Below, in pieces: positions 9,313-19,574 of a DNA stretch of 64,000 nucleotides. This stretch comes from Symbiodinium natans (Eukaryota; Sar; Dinophyceae; Suessiales; Symbiodiniaceae), in NCBI GenBank assembly GCA_905221605.1, contig CAJNDS010001380.1, positions 584,001 to 648,000 of the forward strand. The letters run 5' to 3'. The translations under genes and the position numbers were made by a program. The notes below the pieces were generated by a model. The model saw only the letters and a list, made by a program, of their open reading frames with translations, ran no database searches and was not told where the DNA came from. How positions within the stretch are numbered: position 1 is the first letter of the stretch; every line of letters begins with the position of its first letter.

Positions 9313-9972
9313 GTCCTCGAGTCTAGGATTTAGGGTTTAGGGTTTAGGGCTTAGGGCTTAGGGTTTAAGGTTTAAGGGGTTTGTCTTCGGTTGTTGGTGC
9401 GTTTGGGGTTTTAGTTTAGGGTCTATATGGTCTTCAGGATATGAAATACGGTTTATATATTACTGTTATTGGTGAGTGTATATAAGGTTCCTTTTTGATA
9501 TTGGTGGGTGCATACCTTGGGTGTCCTTTTGGGAGTACCTGCTTCATATCACTTTTGATTGCTTTGGCGTCTCTTCGGGGGGCGAGAGGCCCGATGCAGA
9601 CTGGCGAATGCCAAAAAGAGGTTTGATAGGTCACCAGCCACCATGGGGCTCATCCGGGGGTGGGTTATCACGTGACGTCAGCACGGGGGCTCACGGGCCT
9701 GGTACGAATCCTCTGAAGGACCTGAATTTCTTAACCTGAAATCCCTGATCCCCAAGTAAATCCCTGAACCCTGCAGACCCTGCAATGAATCCCTAAACCT
9801 TTCACAGCCCCGACGAGCGCGCTGGAACCTCGAAACCTAAGACGTTCTGAAGTGTGGGCCCTAGGATTGTATTTGGTAAGTAATTATAGAAGGGTTCGCC
9901 AAGGAAGAGCCCATATGAAGGGACCCTAAACCCTGAACCCTACGATGGTGTGTTCGGTGCCCCCCTTTGCAG

Positions 9973-10011
9973 GCTGCGACATCTATGCCGGGCTCGAGTA
10001 TGGGACAGAGT
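9973..10011 (+). CDS. exon, WSC-like domain (second part), gene A
   Basis: After acceptor TTTGCAG the frame reads CDIYAGLEYGTEC, the most conserved block of WSC domains. A GT donor (GAGT|GTCTCC) is likely. It is flanked by a CCCTAAA-type run upstream and a TTTAGGG array downstream (10025). In-frame joining with 9264-9312 makes this the best supported domain call in gene A. Confidence 0.65.
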
Positions 10012-10024
10012 GTCTCCGACGAAG

Positions 10025-10105
10025 TGTGGTTTTAGGGTTTGGGGTTTGGGGTTTGGGGTTCAGGGTTTAGGGTTTTAGGGTTTTAGGGTTTAGGGTTTGG
10101 GTCCC
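10025..10105. repeat. TTTGGGG/TTTAGGG array
   Basis: Mixed G-strand variants after the WSC exon. Confidence 0.9.
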
Positions 10106-10169
10106 TGGGTTATGGTTAAACGCCCCCCGAGGTGTGGGATTTAGGGGTTAAGGGGAGGCCCCGAGTATG

Positions 10170-10275
10170 CCCCAAGACTTTCGGGGCCACCCCAATACAG
10201 AACCCCAAATAGTAGCATCCCCTTATAGAAAGGTCCCCATTCAGGTACCCCTAATTCCTACACCTCCTCCTGTTA
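10170..10275. mobile_element. MITE-like element, family D copy (diverged)
   Basis: Contains CAAATAGTAGCATCCCCTTATA and AGGTACCCCTAATT, as in the copies at 10870, 14296, 37828 and 45994. Confidence 0.5.
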
Positions 10276-10591
10276 TCGTAACCCCCCAGCTTGGCAAACC
10301 GTTCAGGAGAAGAACGTAAGGCCAGTACAAGTGTTTCCAATCTCTTGCTTGGAGAAGGGCACGTTTCACAGTTTCATCCGTGTCCGAGGTGTCTAAGTCT
10401 AAGCTGCTGTGATATGTACAAGCTAAGGATGTGTTGTCCGCGTCCCGCAATAAGCACGGGGGGCTCCGGCAGGGTTGACTAGCAACCGGCACGGGCACCA
10501 CAAACTTGCAGTTTCCAATTGTGTTGCAGAGTTGGCTCGGTCTGGAATTTTTGGTGTCTGCAACTGCAAATGCTATAGTCTCATCCTTCAT
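10241..10591 (-). other. antisense open frame, unidentified
   Basis: A 116-codon frame on the minus strand in a block free of telomere repeats. It contains LLQARDWKHLYWPYVLLL and a Cys/Pro-rich part. No homolog was recognised and its end overlaps a family D element. It could be a fragment of an inserted retroelement or chance. Confidence 0.2.
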
Positions 10592-10607
10592 CAGAAGGTT
10601 TCGGACT

Positions 10608-10673
10608 CCCTAAACCCTAAACCCTAAACCCTAAACCCTAAACCCTAAACCCTAAACCCTAAACCCTAAACCT
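10608..10673. repeat. CCCTAAA array
   Basis: Nine to ten perfect C-strand units. Confidence 0.95.
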
Positions 10674-10869
10674 GTGGTGACCGTGTCACGGCCGTCACTA
10701 GAACTAGCTGCTATGCACCGGCACAAGCAACCTTAAGACATTTGAGCCTCTGATTAAATTACTGTCTTATAAGGAATATATTTCATATAGGGACTATATA
10801 GGGATCCTATTGAGGGGCCCTATAGGGGGTTTCCTTTTGATACTAGCAATTTGAATTTGGAAGTTTTCG

Positions 10870-10970
10870 AACAGAGGGGACCCCTAATTTAGATCCCCAA
10901 ACAGTAGGATTCCGTTATAATAAGGTACCCCTAATATCGTAAACCCCCTGAACCGTAAACCCTAATTTCG
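10870..10970. mobile_element. MITE-like element, family D copy
   Basis: GAGGGGACCCCTAATTTAGA at the left and AGGTACCCCTAATATCGTAAACCCC at the right, with AACAGTAGGATTCCGTTATAA between, matching the other family D copies. Confidence 0.6.
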
Positions 10971-11028
10971 TTAACACCCCCAATATGTAAATTATTATGC
11001 ACATGTCAACGCTGTTTGACGCCACAAG

Positions 11029-11080
11029 GTACAATCTCCGTGTGCGTGAAGGATGCACAGATCCCTCAGCGTTGGCCGCC
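11029..11080 (+). CDS. exon, GCTDPSAL motif, gene A
   Basis: After acceptor CCACAAG the frame reads YNLRVREGCTDPSALA and stays open for six more codons (APAIDD) to a TAG. GCTDP(S/T)A is the start of a Cys-rich repeat seen in extracellular proteins of marine protists and bacteria, usually ending DDGSC. This exon would supply its first half. A GC donor near 11081 or a later site near 11095 is possible. Confidence 0.45.
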
Positions 11081-11654
11081 CCAGCTATTGATGACTAGGG
11101 TTTAGGGTTCAGGGTTCAGGGTTTAGGGTAGTTGTTGCTATTCCTTAAGGACGAAATGAACCCTAAAAGGGTGTATGGTTCATATAGTTACTTTAATAGG
11201 GATTATAGTAGTACAGGGTATATGACCACTAATTTAGGAGCCCGAATAAGTAGAAAAGGGTGTTGCGGGGTTATTGTAGTACAACTACAAAGGGGCCATA
11301 AGTGAAGACTATTAGTAGTTTTTTCCGGCCCCTATTTTACCCCGAGCTGTAAGATGCTTGGCTTTGGGTTCGAAGGCCAGCATGCTCATGACTGAGGGTT
11401 TCTTAGCTGAGGGGTTCGGCAATTGCATCAGTCTACAGTAGTCTAGCCGCAAGATCAAGTTCCACGTCGTATGAGTTGTCCCTGAACATTGAATCTTTAA
11501 GCCTAAGCCCTAAACCCTCAACCCTAAACCCTAGACGCTAGACCCTAAACCCTATAGACCCTAAACCCGAAACGGACCCCCAACTTTCTAAAGCAACTCT
11601 ACACTCTGACCGCCCGAAACGCCAGGACTCAAAGCCTAAGCCCTCAACCTCTAT

Positions 11655-11780
11655 AGCTACTATTTGCTTAAGAAGCCCCCCCCCCCAAAAAAAAAAAAAC
11701 ACAAAACACAAAAACCCGTATAGTACCCTTCTAAGGAAGAATACTTTTCTTTGGGTTTTCTTAAGCAACTGGTAGCTAGG
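11655..11780. mobile_element. MITE-like element, family F copy 1
   Basis: Inverted termini TAGCTACTATTTGCTTAAGA and TCTTAAGCAACTGGTAGCTA around C/A homopolymers and GAATACTTTTC. A second copy lies at 31624. Confidence 0.75.
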
Positions 11781-11889
11781 GAGGCCCTTTTACATTCATT
11801 TTATTCATTGCAAAGCCGCATGAAAAGATCTCCCAAAACAGTACTTTAATGGGGCCTTTTAATGCGCACGGAAAGAACGTACGAAATAA

Positions 11890-12320
11890 GGGCCCCTTTA
11901 ATATAATCCTTTCTCTCGTTCGGCGGCTGGTTTCGTTCTTACTTCGTTCAATTGATCACTCACTCCCTTCACTCCTTCGTTGATTTGCCTTTCAAGTGAA
12001 CGAAGTGAACGCCCCACAACAACCGTATCATCCTGGAACTTGGAGCCCTTAATCATATTGTTGTTACTGTACTTCGTTCATGCGTTCATTACGTTCACAT
12101 CACTCACTCCGTTCTTTCGTTCTCTAATTCACATATTCTCTTCGTATTAATATCATGCGGGCGGCAGTAAGAAAAGAAAAGAAAAAGCCGCACAAACGAA
12201 CGCACACTATTCATATTCTCACGCCCACATAATGCTTTTGTTTCGGGCGTGCAATTTGTGCGTTCATGACTTCGTTCATATGTTCACTGCATTCGTTCAC
12301 TCATAAATTCACTCACTCAC
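11890..12320. repeat. TTCGTTCA-rich degenerate repeat
   Basis: At least fifteen TTCGTT(C/G)A-like words on the + strand plus inverted GTGAACGAAGTGAACG near 11996. The words are interspersed with CACTCACT, giving a locally self-complementary, non-telomeric satellite. Confidence 0.7.
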
Positions 12321-12395
12321 CTTCATGGATGTTCTGCATTTCCTCTTGTCGGGTTTCATAGCAGCCCATGTTAGGGTTCTAGAGTTGAAGATTTA

Positions 12396-12441
12396 GGGTT
12401 TAGGGTTTAGGGTTTAGGGTTTAGGGTTTAGGGTTTAGGGG
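12396..12441. repeat. TTTAGGG array
   Basis: Six perfect units. Confidence 0.95.
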
Positions 12442-12570
12442 GCCACCCTGGAAACTTTGAGCCTTGAACTGGGTGCGTAGTGGTATGCTTGTTCCGCGGC
12501 GCTCTGGAATGAAGTACCCAAAAACCGTAGTAATAGTGCTACAACTGCACCTTCAGGGTCACCAGCAGCC

Positions 12571-12640
12571 CCTCTAAACCCTAAACCCCAAACCCTAAAC
12601 CCTAAACCCTAAACCCTAAACCCTAAACCCTAAACCCTCT
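12571..12640. repeat. CCCTAAA array
   Basis: Nine to ten C-strand units upstream of the exon candidate at 12676. Confidence 0.95.
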
Positions 12641-12675
12641 GAACCCTCAACCTTGTTAACGCTACACCCAGCAAG

Positions 12676-12736
12676 TGCCGAGGCGGAGTCCCGAGAATGT
12701 GATGACGGTGTTTTCAAGGCGAGGGGAGACCTCCAG
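12676..12736 (+). CDS. exon candidate, gene A
   Basis: After CAGCAAG the frame reads AEAESRECDDGVFKARGDLQ. It is bounded by a CCCTAAA array (12571) and a TTTAGGG array (12735). It is charged with one Cys. It may be linker between extracellular modules. Confidence 0.4.
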
Positions 12737-12795
12737 GGTTTAGGGTTTAGGGTTTAGGGTTTGGGGTTTAGGGTTTAGGGTTTAGTGTTTAGACA
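12735..12795. repeat. TTTAGGG array
   Basis: G-strand units directly after the preceding exon. Confidence 0.9.
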
Positions 12796-12799
12796 ACTG

Positions 12800-13470
12800 A
12801 CTCAGAGGTCACCAGGACTTATGCTTCAAGGGTTGTGAGTTTAGGGTTTAAGCCTTAGGATTTAGGGTTACAGTTGTGACTTTATGGTTTAGTGTCTATG
12901 GTTTTGTGAATCTGGAGACTCTGTTTGCCTTGGCATAGGTTTTTTTAGGGTTTTAGGCGTTAGGGTGCAGGGTTCAGGGTGTTAGTTCTTTTTTTTTTTG
13001 GGGGGGGGGGGGGGTGAGGCTTTGGGGCTTTTAGGGCTTTAGGGTTTTGGGGTGTTGGGGTTTTGGGGTGTTGGGGTTTCAGGTTTTAGGCTGAGAGTTT
13101 AGGGTTGTAGGGTTTGAAGGCTTTATTGGGCTTCAGGTTTTTTAGGGTACAATACTGCACAAAGACTGTGGTGTGCTCTCCAGATGCCAGACGTGTGACA
13201 CCAACCCTCACACAGACCCAGAAATGGGACCTTAGCTTACATGCCCCCTTGAGAACCCCGCTCCCTTAAGGACCCTATGACTAACACCCACTCCACCCTG
13301 CAATCTAAACCGTGTGCAAAACCACTACGGAAGGCTTCGGGCCTAGGGGCTTCTAGGCGGGCTTATCGGGTTTCATTAGGGTCCAGGATTTGGGGCTTAG
13401 GGCTTATAGGGGGTCAGGGTTTGGGATTTAGGAAGCTTGGGGTGATTGGGCTTTAAGGGACCATGCCGGG
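12800..13470. other. intron-like, G/T-rich degenerate repeats
   Basis: Diffuse TTTAGGG/TTTGGGG-like sequence, a G14 run near 13002 and unique sequence at 13140-13340. I see no supported exon. Confidence 0.5.
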
Positions 13471-13481
13471 GTAAAAAAGCG

Positions 13482-13535
13482 CCTAAACCCTAAACCCTAA
13501 ACCCCAAACCCTAAACCCTAAACCCTAAACCCTGG
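13482..13535. repeat. CCCTAAA array
   Basis: Seven C-strand units. Confidence 0.9.
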
Positions 13536-14290
13536 CTAAGAAGCAGTGCGGCTCAAGCTGAAAAAATCTGGCGATCTCCGAAGCCTTTGCTGGCCACCCA
13601 TCCAGCATGTTCGATCCTCGCCAGCGATATTGGGCTATGGAGTACTATACTTCAGTTTTTGTTTTTGGGTTCTGGGTTCCGTTTATGGCTACTTCATACC
13701 CAAAAAAGTGTTTACTTTGTTTTTTCCAGGGTCTACTCCAAAGTAGGGACTCTCAAGCCACACGGCCCGAATTGCTAGCTACAGCTGGGACCCAGCGTGC
13801 CTAATTCCTTTTGTTTTAGGGCTTATGTTCCCTAATAATTAAGCCCCTGTCAAGCCACAAAAGGCACTCTTTCTAAACCCAGGTTTCTATTGGGTCTCGA
13901 TAGTCAACACCATGGGTTTAGGGTTTTCAGGTTACGGCGTAGAGGGTAAGCACGGGCGATCCTATATCTCCTGTGATCCAAACAGGAAGCCTCATTGAAG
14001 GTGTATGCCTTCAAACATTATGCGGATCATGGTTATCTAAGCCCTAAGAATAAACCCTAAATTTTTCAAACCCTATTCATGCATAGTGGCCGGGGTTTTG
14101 GGTTTAGATTCCCTTACAGTCCCGGTTAAACCACCCTTTCTCATTCCTAGGGTACTCTTGAGTCTAAAAACCCTAAACCTTAAACCCTAAACCTTAAACC
14201 CTACTCCTGGGTCTAGAAGACTTACAGGCCTGGTTGCTTCCAACCCTAAGCTAAGGCTTTCGGGTCTAGGGGCTTGAAGTTTCTTGGGTT
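13536..14290. other. unique segment, overlapping open frames
   Basis: Three frames stay open for about 65 codons at 13546-13804, but none has a convincing protein pattern. The rest holds isolated telomere units. An exon may start after CTAAGAAG near 13543. Confidence 0.4.
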
Positions 14291-14295
14291 CAAGA

Positions 14296-14400
14296 CGGGG
14301 TTTACCAAAATAGGGCCGAATTTCAATCTCCAAATAGCCGGATTCCCTGATAAAAAAAACAATTCCAATAAGGTACCCCTAATTTCGGAAGCCCCCAGGA
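14296..14400. mobile_element. MITE-like element, family D copy
   Basis: Left GGGGTTTACCAAAATAGGG, right AGGTACCCCTAATTTCGGAAGCCCCC, with CTCCAAATAGCCGGATTCCC in the centre. Confidence 0.6.
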
Positions 14401-14548
14401 GGATTGAAACGACCCTAAACCCTAAACCCTCAAAAGGGTTTATGGGATTCTTGGGTTTACAAGGTTGAGCACAGCAGAGACCTCCAGCTAACTCCCTGAG
14501 CCTCCGAAATCCAATGGGCTGCGTTCCAGGGCTACATTTCTTGCGAGC

Positions 14549-14670
14549 CCTAAACCCTAGCCCTAAACCCTAAACCCTAAGCCCTAAACCCTAAGCCCTA
14601 AACCCCAAGCCCTAAACCCTAAACCCTAAACCCTAAATCCCCCTAAACCCTAAACCCTAAACCCGAAATC
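14549..14670. repeat. CCCTAAA/CCCTAAG array
   Basis: About 17 C-strand units upstream of the exon at 14704. Confidence 0.95.
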
Positions 14671-14703
14671 CTACACACCCGTAGGTGTCCTTGGCAAGCC
14701 GAG

Positions 14704-14772
14704 GACTTTACCTGCGTCACTTCCGCATGCAACCCTCCGCCCCCTGGAGCTTTGACAGTGACTGGGCCCTTT
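14704..14772 (+). CDS. exon candidate, gene A, Cys/Pro-rich
   Basis: After CAAGCCGAG the frame reads DFTCVTSACNPPPPGALTV and then TGPF before telomere units. It is flanked by CCCTAAA and TTTAGGG arrays. Two Cys and a tetraproline suggest an extracellular linker. Confidence 0.4.
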
Positions 14773-14774
14773 AA

Positions 14775-14860
14775 AAGGGTTCAGGGTTCAGGGTTTAGGG
14801 TTTAGGGTTTAGGGTTTAGGGTTTGGGGTTTAGGGTTCAGGGTTTCGGGTTTAGGGGTTT
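14775..14860. repeat. TTTAGGG array
   Basis: G-strand array with TTCAGGG variants. Confidence 0.93.
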
Positions 14861-15465
14861 GTTTAGGGATGTTCCCCCTTAGACGAACAGTCCTGTGCAA
14901 AGGGTTCAGGGGATTCAGGGCTTCTCCGAATAATCACATTGGAAGGTTCAGGGTTTAGGGTTGAGGGCTTAGGGGTATAAATCTTTGAAGCTGAAAGTTT
15001 TTGGTCCCTCCACCCTGAACCCGAAACTATGGGTCAAGGCTTCTGGCTAGCCCAGAGGCACCCTACACCCTACTAGGATTTTAGGGTTTGGGTTTTGGGG
15101 TTTAGGGTTGAGGGCGTACCAACTTGAAGCTGCAGTTGTGGGGCATTCTCATCGTACCCTAAGCCTTAAAACTACCTTCACAAGCGCCCTAAACCCTAAG
15201 ATTCCCTACAAGCGCCCTAAGGAGTTTAAGACCCTAATCGCTCCAAACCCTGGAGGGTTTAGGGTTCAGGGTTTTGAAAATTCCCAACCTTGTAAACCTT
15301 TAACCTCTAACAACCCTGAACCCTTAGCCCTTAAGCCGTAAACCCTGAACCCTACGAAAAACCCTAAAACCTTAACCCTTTCACCGTCCAACCGTCCAAC
15401 CTTGTAACTCTGCACCCTTTAAATCCCCTGAACCCAAAACTGTTTAACCCATACCCTAAAGCCTA
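14861..15465. other. intron-like, degenerate telomere units of both strands
   Basis: Alternating short G-strand and C-strand fragments. The open frame at 15108-15341 is repeat-derived. Confidence 0.5.
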
Positions 15466-15469
15466 AATT

Positions 15470-15582
15470 ACCCTAAACCCCAATTCCAAACCCCTAAACC
15501 CTAAACCCCAAACCCCAAACCCTAAACCCTAAACCGTAAACCCTAACCCCTAAACAAACCCTAAACCCTAAACCCTAAACCT
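15470..15582. repeat. CCCTAAA array
   Basis: C-strand units upstream of the first coiled-coil mini-exon. Confidence 0.93.
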
Positions 15583-15602
15583 CCAGAATACCCGGCTCTC
15601 AG

Positions 15603-15647
15603 GTCAAGATCGACCCAGCTGAGCTGGCCAAGCGCTCCGCAGTCGAT
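15603..15647 (+). CDS. gene B mini-exon 1 (coiled coil)
   Basis: After CTCTCAG, 45 nt in phase 0 read VKIDPAELAKRSAVD to a possible GC donor (other ends to 15661 are possible). First of a series of eight short charged helical exons at 0.7-1.4 kb intervals. CCCTAAA lies upstream and TTTAGGG downstream. Confidence 0.55.
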
Positions 15648-15659
15648 GCTGCGCGTCTC

Positions 15660-16345
15660 AGGGTTGGGGGTTTAGGGTTTAGGGTTTAGGGTTTAGGGTT
15701 TAAGGTTAGGGTCTAGGGTTTACGGTTTATGGTTTTAGGGTTGAGACCTTTAGGGCTTAGGGTTAGGGTTTAGGGTATAGGGATTGTTTGGGTTTAGGGT
15801 TTTTGGTTTAGGGTATAGTGTTTGGGGGGGTTTAGGGGAGAGGGTTTGCTTGGGGTTTAGGGTGTTGGAGGGTTTAGGGTTTGGGGTTTGGGGTTTACGG
15901 TTTAGGGGTTGGGGGGTTTGGGGGTTTGGGGGGGTTTGGGATTTAGGGTTCTGGGTTTAGGGTTGAGAGGTTGAGGGTTTGAGGGTTTAGGGTTTGGGGT
16001 GTTTAGGGTTTGGGGTTAGAGTGGTAGGGGTTTAGGGGTTTAGGGTTGAGGGGTCAGGGTTGAGGGGTTTGGGGTTTTAAAGGGTTTGGGGGGTTTAGGG
16101 TTTAGGGTTTGGGGATTAGAGGTGTAAGGGGTTTAGGGTTTGGGAGGTTTAGGGTTTTGGGGTTTAGGGTTTAGGGGTTTAGATGTTTTGGGTGTAAGGT
16201 TTCGGGTTTAGAGGTTTAGGTGTTTGGGGTTTAGGGTTTGGGCGTTTAGGGAGTAGGGGTGTAGGGTTTAGGGGTTTATAGAGGGTTTTGCTGTTTCGAG
16301 GTTTGGGGTTTATCTAGGGTTTAGGGTTTGGGGTTTGAGATTTGG
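15660..16345. repeat. long degenerate TTTAGGG/TTTGGGG tract
   Basis: Nearly 700 bp of diverged G-strand units with GAGGGTTTAGG and GGTTTGGGG variants. No exon. This is the most eroded telomere-like tract of the window. Confidence 0.85.
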
Positions 16346-17020
16346 GGGGTGTACCTGGGCCTCTATTCACATACTAGCTTGGAGGGTGATAACCCGCCAT
16401 GTTGTCGGGCTTGCAAGTCACCGGTCGTGGTTTGGGGAGTGAGTTTTTGGGTATAGCCCCCAGGTAGAACCCTAAGCCCTAAGCCTTAACCCCTGACCGC
16501 CTTAAGCATAGGGATTTTTCGCTAGTTTTCTTCGGCCTTGGAGGACATCCCAAGCAGGCCATTCTTAGTGATTTCTGACCATTCGGGCCTTCACAATCCT
16601 TCAATTAGGGCCAAGACACAGGGATCTTGACCCCACATAGTCATTTAAGAGTTAGGAATCGTGCAGTATCGTTAAATCCCTCAACGGCATTCCACCCACC
16701 CTTAACCTCATGAACCTACCGACACCCTCAAATCCTATGCCTGCACAAGCCCAAACCGTAAACCCTAAACTTAAAACCCTAGCTCAGAATCGTGGTTTAC
16801 AAAATTCGTTTTTTCGTATATGTAGTAAGAACGCCAAGGGCCCGAAACCCATGTAAAACAAGCCTACACCCCCAAGGCCATAAACCGTTACAAACCCCAA
16901 CATCCTACACCCAAGCCCCAAAACCCACATGGCCTGAAAATCCCCTACCCTAAGCCGAAAAGGCCAGAATGCCCTGCGGTACCTTAACCCCTAACACTAA
17001 ACCCGATTATCAGCCACAAG
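16346..17020. other. intron-like unique sequence
   Basis: Unique sequence at 16370-16660 and degenerate C-strand units at 16700-17000. No supported exon before 17021. Confidence 0.45.
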
Positions 17021-17050
17021 GCTGCCGAGTTAAAGCTCAAAGAGCAACAG
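17021..17050 (+). CDS. gene B mini-exon 2 (coiled coil)
   Basis: After GCCACAAG, 30 nt in phase 0 read AAELKLKEQQ, followed by a GA donor (CAG|GAGCCG). Charged heptad-like helix. TTTAGGG units follow within 10 bp. Confidence 0.55.
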
Positions 17051-17530
17051 GAGCCGGGGGTTTAGGGTTTAGGGCTTCGGGCGGTGGGCTTTTAGGGCGC
17101 ACGGCTTTTGGGGTTTAGGGTTCCGAGGGCTTTAGGTTCTGAGGTTGGCTTCGGGATCATTTTTTGAGCTTCGGCTTTGAGGGTTTCGCGGCTGATGATC
17201 GATTCCTACACCGCAACCCTGGGACACTAATTACGTACAGTTTGGCGGTAACCTACCCCGAAGCCCTAAACCCTAAACCCTGCACCCCTGTCATCCTCAA
17301 CCCAGCAGCCAAAACCCGAAACGCTGGTCCATACAGCCCCCGAACAGCCATTCAAGGGCTCTAAACCCTGAAGCCTTGACCCGAAGCGCCAGACACTTTT
17401 TGGCTAAGGTGTGGCTTCGGGCGCAGGGTTGAAGATTTAGGTTTTAGGGTTCAGGGTTAGGATTTAGGGTTCCGGGCTTTTGGGTTTCGGGCTTAAGGTG
17501 TGTTTGGATAATTGTTAGTTGGTTTGGGGT
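17051..17530. other. intron-like
   Basis: TTTAGGG-derived sequence at 17056-17130 and unique sequence with isolated CCCTAAA units. The open frame at 17164-17364 has no recognisable pattern. Confidence 0.4.
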
Positions 17531-17539
17531 TGATGAGCC

Positions 17540-17612
17540 CAGATCTTCCAAAACCCCCTGAATTAAGGAGTATACCCTAGTATGAACTCGGGTATATTCT
17601 TGAATTAAGGGA
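17540..17612. mobile_element. MITE-like element, family B copy 5
   Basis: CCCAGATCTTCCAAAACCCC at the left. GGGTATATTCTTGAATTAAGGG at the right runs straight into a CCCTAAA array, so the outer right terminus has been replaced by telomere repeat. Confidence 0.65.
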
Positions 17613-17613
17613 A

Positions 17614-17660
17614 CCCTAAACCCTAAACCCTAAACCCTAAACCCTAAACCCTAAAGATCC
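17614..17660. repeat. CCCTAAA array
   Basis: Six to seven units fused to the end of the family B element. Confidence 0.95.
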
Positions 17661-17707
17661 GGGGGTTGAGGGCCTGATGGTGTAGTACCGAAACCCGCCT
17701 CGGCCAG

Positions 17708-17746
17708 CAAGAGGAGGCAGAGAGGAAGGCTGCCGAGGCATCGCTG
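17708..17746 (+). CDS. gene B mini-exon 3 (coiled coil)
   Basis: After CGGCCAG, phase 0 sequence reads QEEAERKAAEASL to a GC donor (CTG|GCGGGG). It is strongly alpha-helical (E/A/K/R). TTTAGGG array immediately downstream. Confidence 0.6.
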
Positions 17747-17751
17747 GCGGG

Positions 17752-18045
17752 GTTTAGGGTTTAGGGTTTTTGGGTCTAGGGCTTAGGGCTTAGGGTTTAG
17801 GGTTTGGGGTTCAGGGTTTAGGGTTTAGGGTTTAGGGTGGTTGAGGGTTGAGGACTTTGCCGTTGAGGGTTGTAGGGCTAGGTTGGGGGGGGGGGGGGGG
17901 GGGGTGGGAGCGGGCAGGTAGTTGAATTCAAGCGCCAGCTGGTTTGGCGCATGCTTCAGGTTCAAGGGTGCATCAATCCGGGAACTTTGGGTTTAGGGTT
18001 TAGGGTTTAGGGTTTAGGGTTTAGGGTTTCGGGTCAGCCCAACTC
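17752..18045. repeat. TTTAGGG arrays with G20 run
   Basis: G-strand arrays at 17752-17850 and 17990-18040 around a G-rich run (17886-17905) and a short unique piece. Confidence 0.85.
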
Positions 18046-18383
18046 ATCAACCCTGAGCCCGGAATCCTGAAGGCACGATGACTGCGAAGATACACAGCAT
18101 ACGGCACCCAAGCAGCTGAAGAGAGTCACCCTTGAGAAATTGTGATGTTTGGGTTTTGGGTTTTTTAGGGTTTAGGGTTTAGGGTTTAGCCAAAAAGACG
18201 CAGAAAAGATGCGGCATGTGCCGGGTGCCTGTCAGACCTGCAGGCAGCCAGACGTGATGCTAAGCCCTAAACCCTAAACCCTCAACCCTCAATCCTAAAC
18301 CCTAAACCCGAACCCCTAAGCGCTTGGGTGCTATCGAGGCCCCAGTGCCTTGTTCCAGTCCCTGATGAAGCAGGCAGCAATAC

Positions 18384-18547
18384 CCAGATCTTCCAAAAAC
18401 CCTTCATTAAGGAATATACCTAATCCATATCAAGCAATCCTGAGTAAAAATCAGGGCATATTTCTTAAATGAAGACCTATACCATAAGAATAACCCTTAG
18501 TATACATCAGGGGATGTTCCTTAAGTAAGGGGTTTTGGAAGATCTGA
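18384..18547. mobile_element. MITE-like element, family B copy 6 (internally expanded)
   Basis: CCCAGATCTTCCAAAAACCC at the left and GGGGTTTTGGAAGATCTGAG at the right, but 160 bp long. The middle contains the subterminal motif twice, as if two copies were nested. Confidence 0.75.
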
Positions 18548-18559
18548 GAAGGAGCTTCG

Positions 18560-18760
18560 AGCCTTTCTGCATGCTTACGTGCGTGCAGACCCGGATAGGA
18601 GACCCTGTCTGCTTTTGCGCGAGGATCGAGCTGCAGCGCTTGGGGTTAGGGTTTAGGGTTGGGTTTAGGGTCGCGCTCACGAAAGGCAAGAATCAGTTCC
18701 TCAAATGCTACCACTTGCCCGGCAAGAGGCATTGATAATCTGCCCTCCACACGGGCTCCA
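18560..18760. other. unique segment, weak open frames
   Basis: Frames of about 60-95 codons on both strands without a recognisable protein pattern. One telomere run at 18640-18670. Confidence 0.4.
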
Positions 18761-18790
18761 TCGGAGAAGGTCGTTTTTGCAGAAAAGAAG

Positions 18791-18820
18791 GCTGTTGCTA
18801 AGAGGGTTGAAGCAACAAAA
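18791..18820 (+). CDS. gene B mini-exon 4 (coiled coil)
   Basis: After GAAAAGAAG, 30 nt in phase 0 read AVAKRVEATK to a GT donor (AAA|GTACGA). It fits the phase, length and composition of the neighbouring mini-exons but lacks close telomere arrays, so it is less certain. Confidence 0.4.
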
Positions 18821-18993
18821 GTACGAAGGACACGCTGAACAGAACATGATGTCTGGCGTGACAGAAAGCTTCGGAAACAGTTCAGTCAAGGATTTCGTGA
18901 GAGGCAGCGCGCTCCAGGAGCGGCATCAGCTAAACCCAGACGCTGAAGCCCCCCAGACAAGGCAAGTGATTTGGTTCCCTCATATGCTCAGGA

Positions 18994-19095
18994 GCTGAGT
19001 GAGCACACTTTACACTTTTTGGGATACTATAATCCCCTATAGAACTGAAGGTGTAAACATTCTTGGGGCTTATGAACTCAGCAACTAGGGGGGTG
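18994..19095. mobile_element. foldback element (AACTCAGCAACTA terminus)
   Basis: CTGAGTGAGCACACTTTACACTTT at the left is complementary to AAGGTGTAAACATTC...GAACTCAG at the right. The right half, TATAGAACTGAA to CTCAGCAACTAG, recurs at 22611-22672. Confidence 0.55.
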
Positions 19096-19476
19096 TAGAT
19101 GGACAGGGTATATGAGTGTTCCCTAGACCCTGCGCCCGCACCTCGAACCCCTGCCAAAATCACCCTGAGACCCTAGAGGGGTTTAGGTTTGAGGGTTGAG
19201 GGTTTGAGGACTCTGAGAAGTTTAGCCTTTGAACCCCAACTAAACCCTAAACCCTAAACCCTAAGCCCAGTAAGACCTAAACTTTAAACCCTACACAACC
19301 AGTGAAAGTTTGACGGCGGCTGTCTTGGTCAGACCTTGAATGCCCGCCAACCCGACCGCTGCCCCCCACCACAGGGTCTAGGGTTTCGGGCTTAGGGTTT
19401 CGGGTTTAGGGTACAAAGCACTAATTAAGCCACCATCGAGAGTCTACATGCCTAGGCCCTGAGAGCCGTCACTTGA

Positions 19477-19545
19477 ACCCTAAACCCTAAACCCTAAACC
19501 CTAAACCCTAAACCCTAAACCCTAAACCCTAAACCCTAAACCCCC
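19477..19545. repeat. CCCTAAA array
   Basis: Ten perfect C-strand units ending in a C14 run, upstream of mini-exon 5. Confidence 0.95.
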
Positions 19546-19574
19546 CCCCCCCACTCTGCCTGGAGGCCGCCAAG

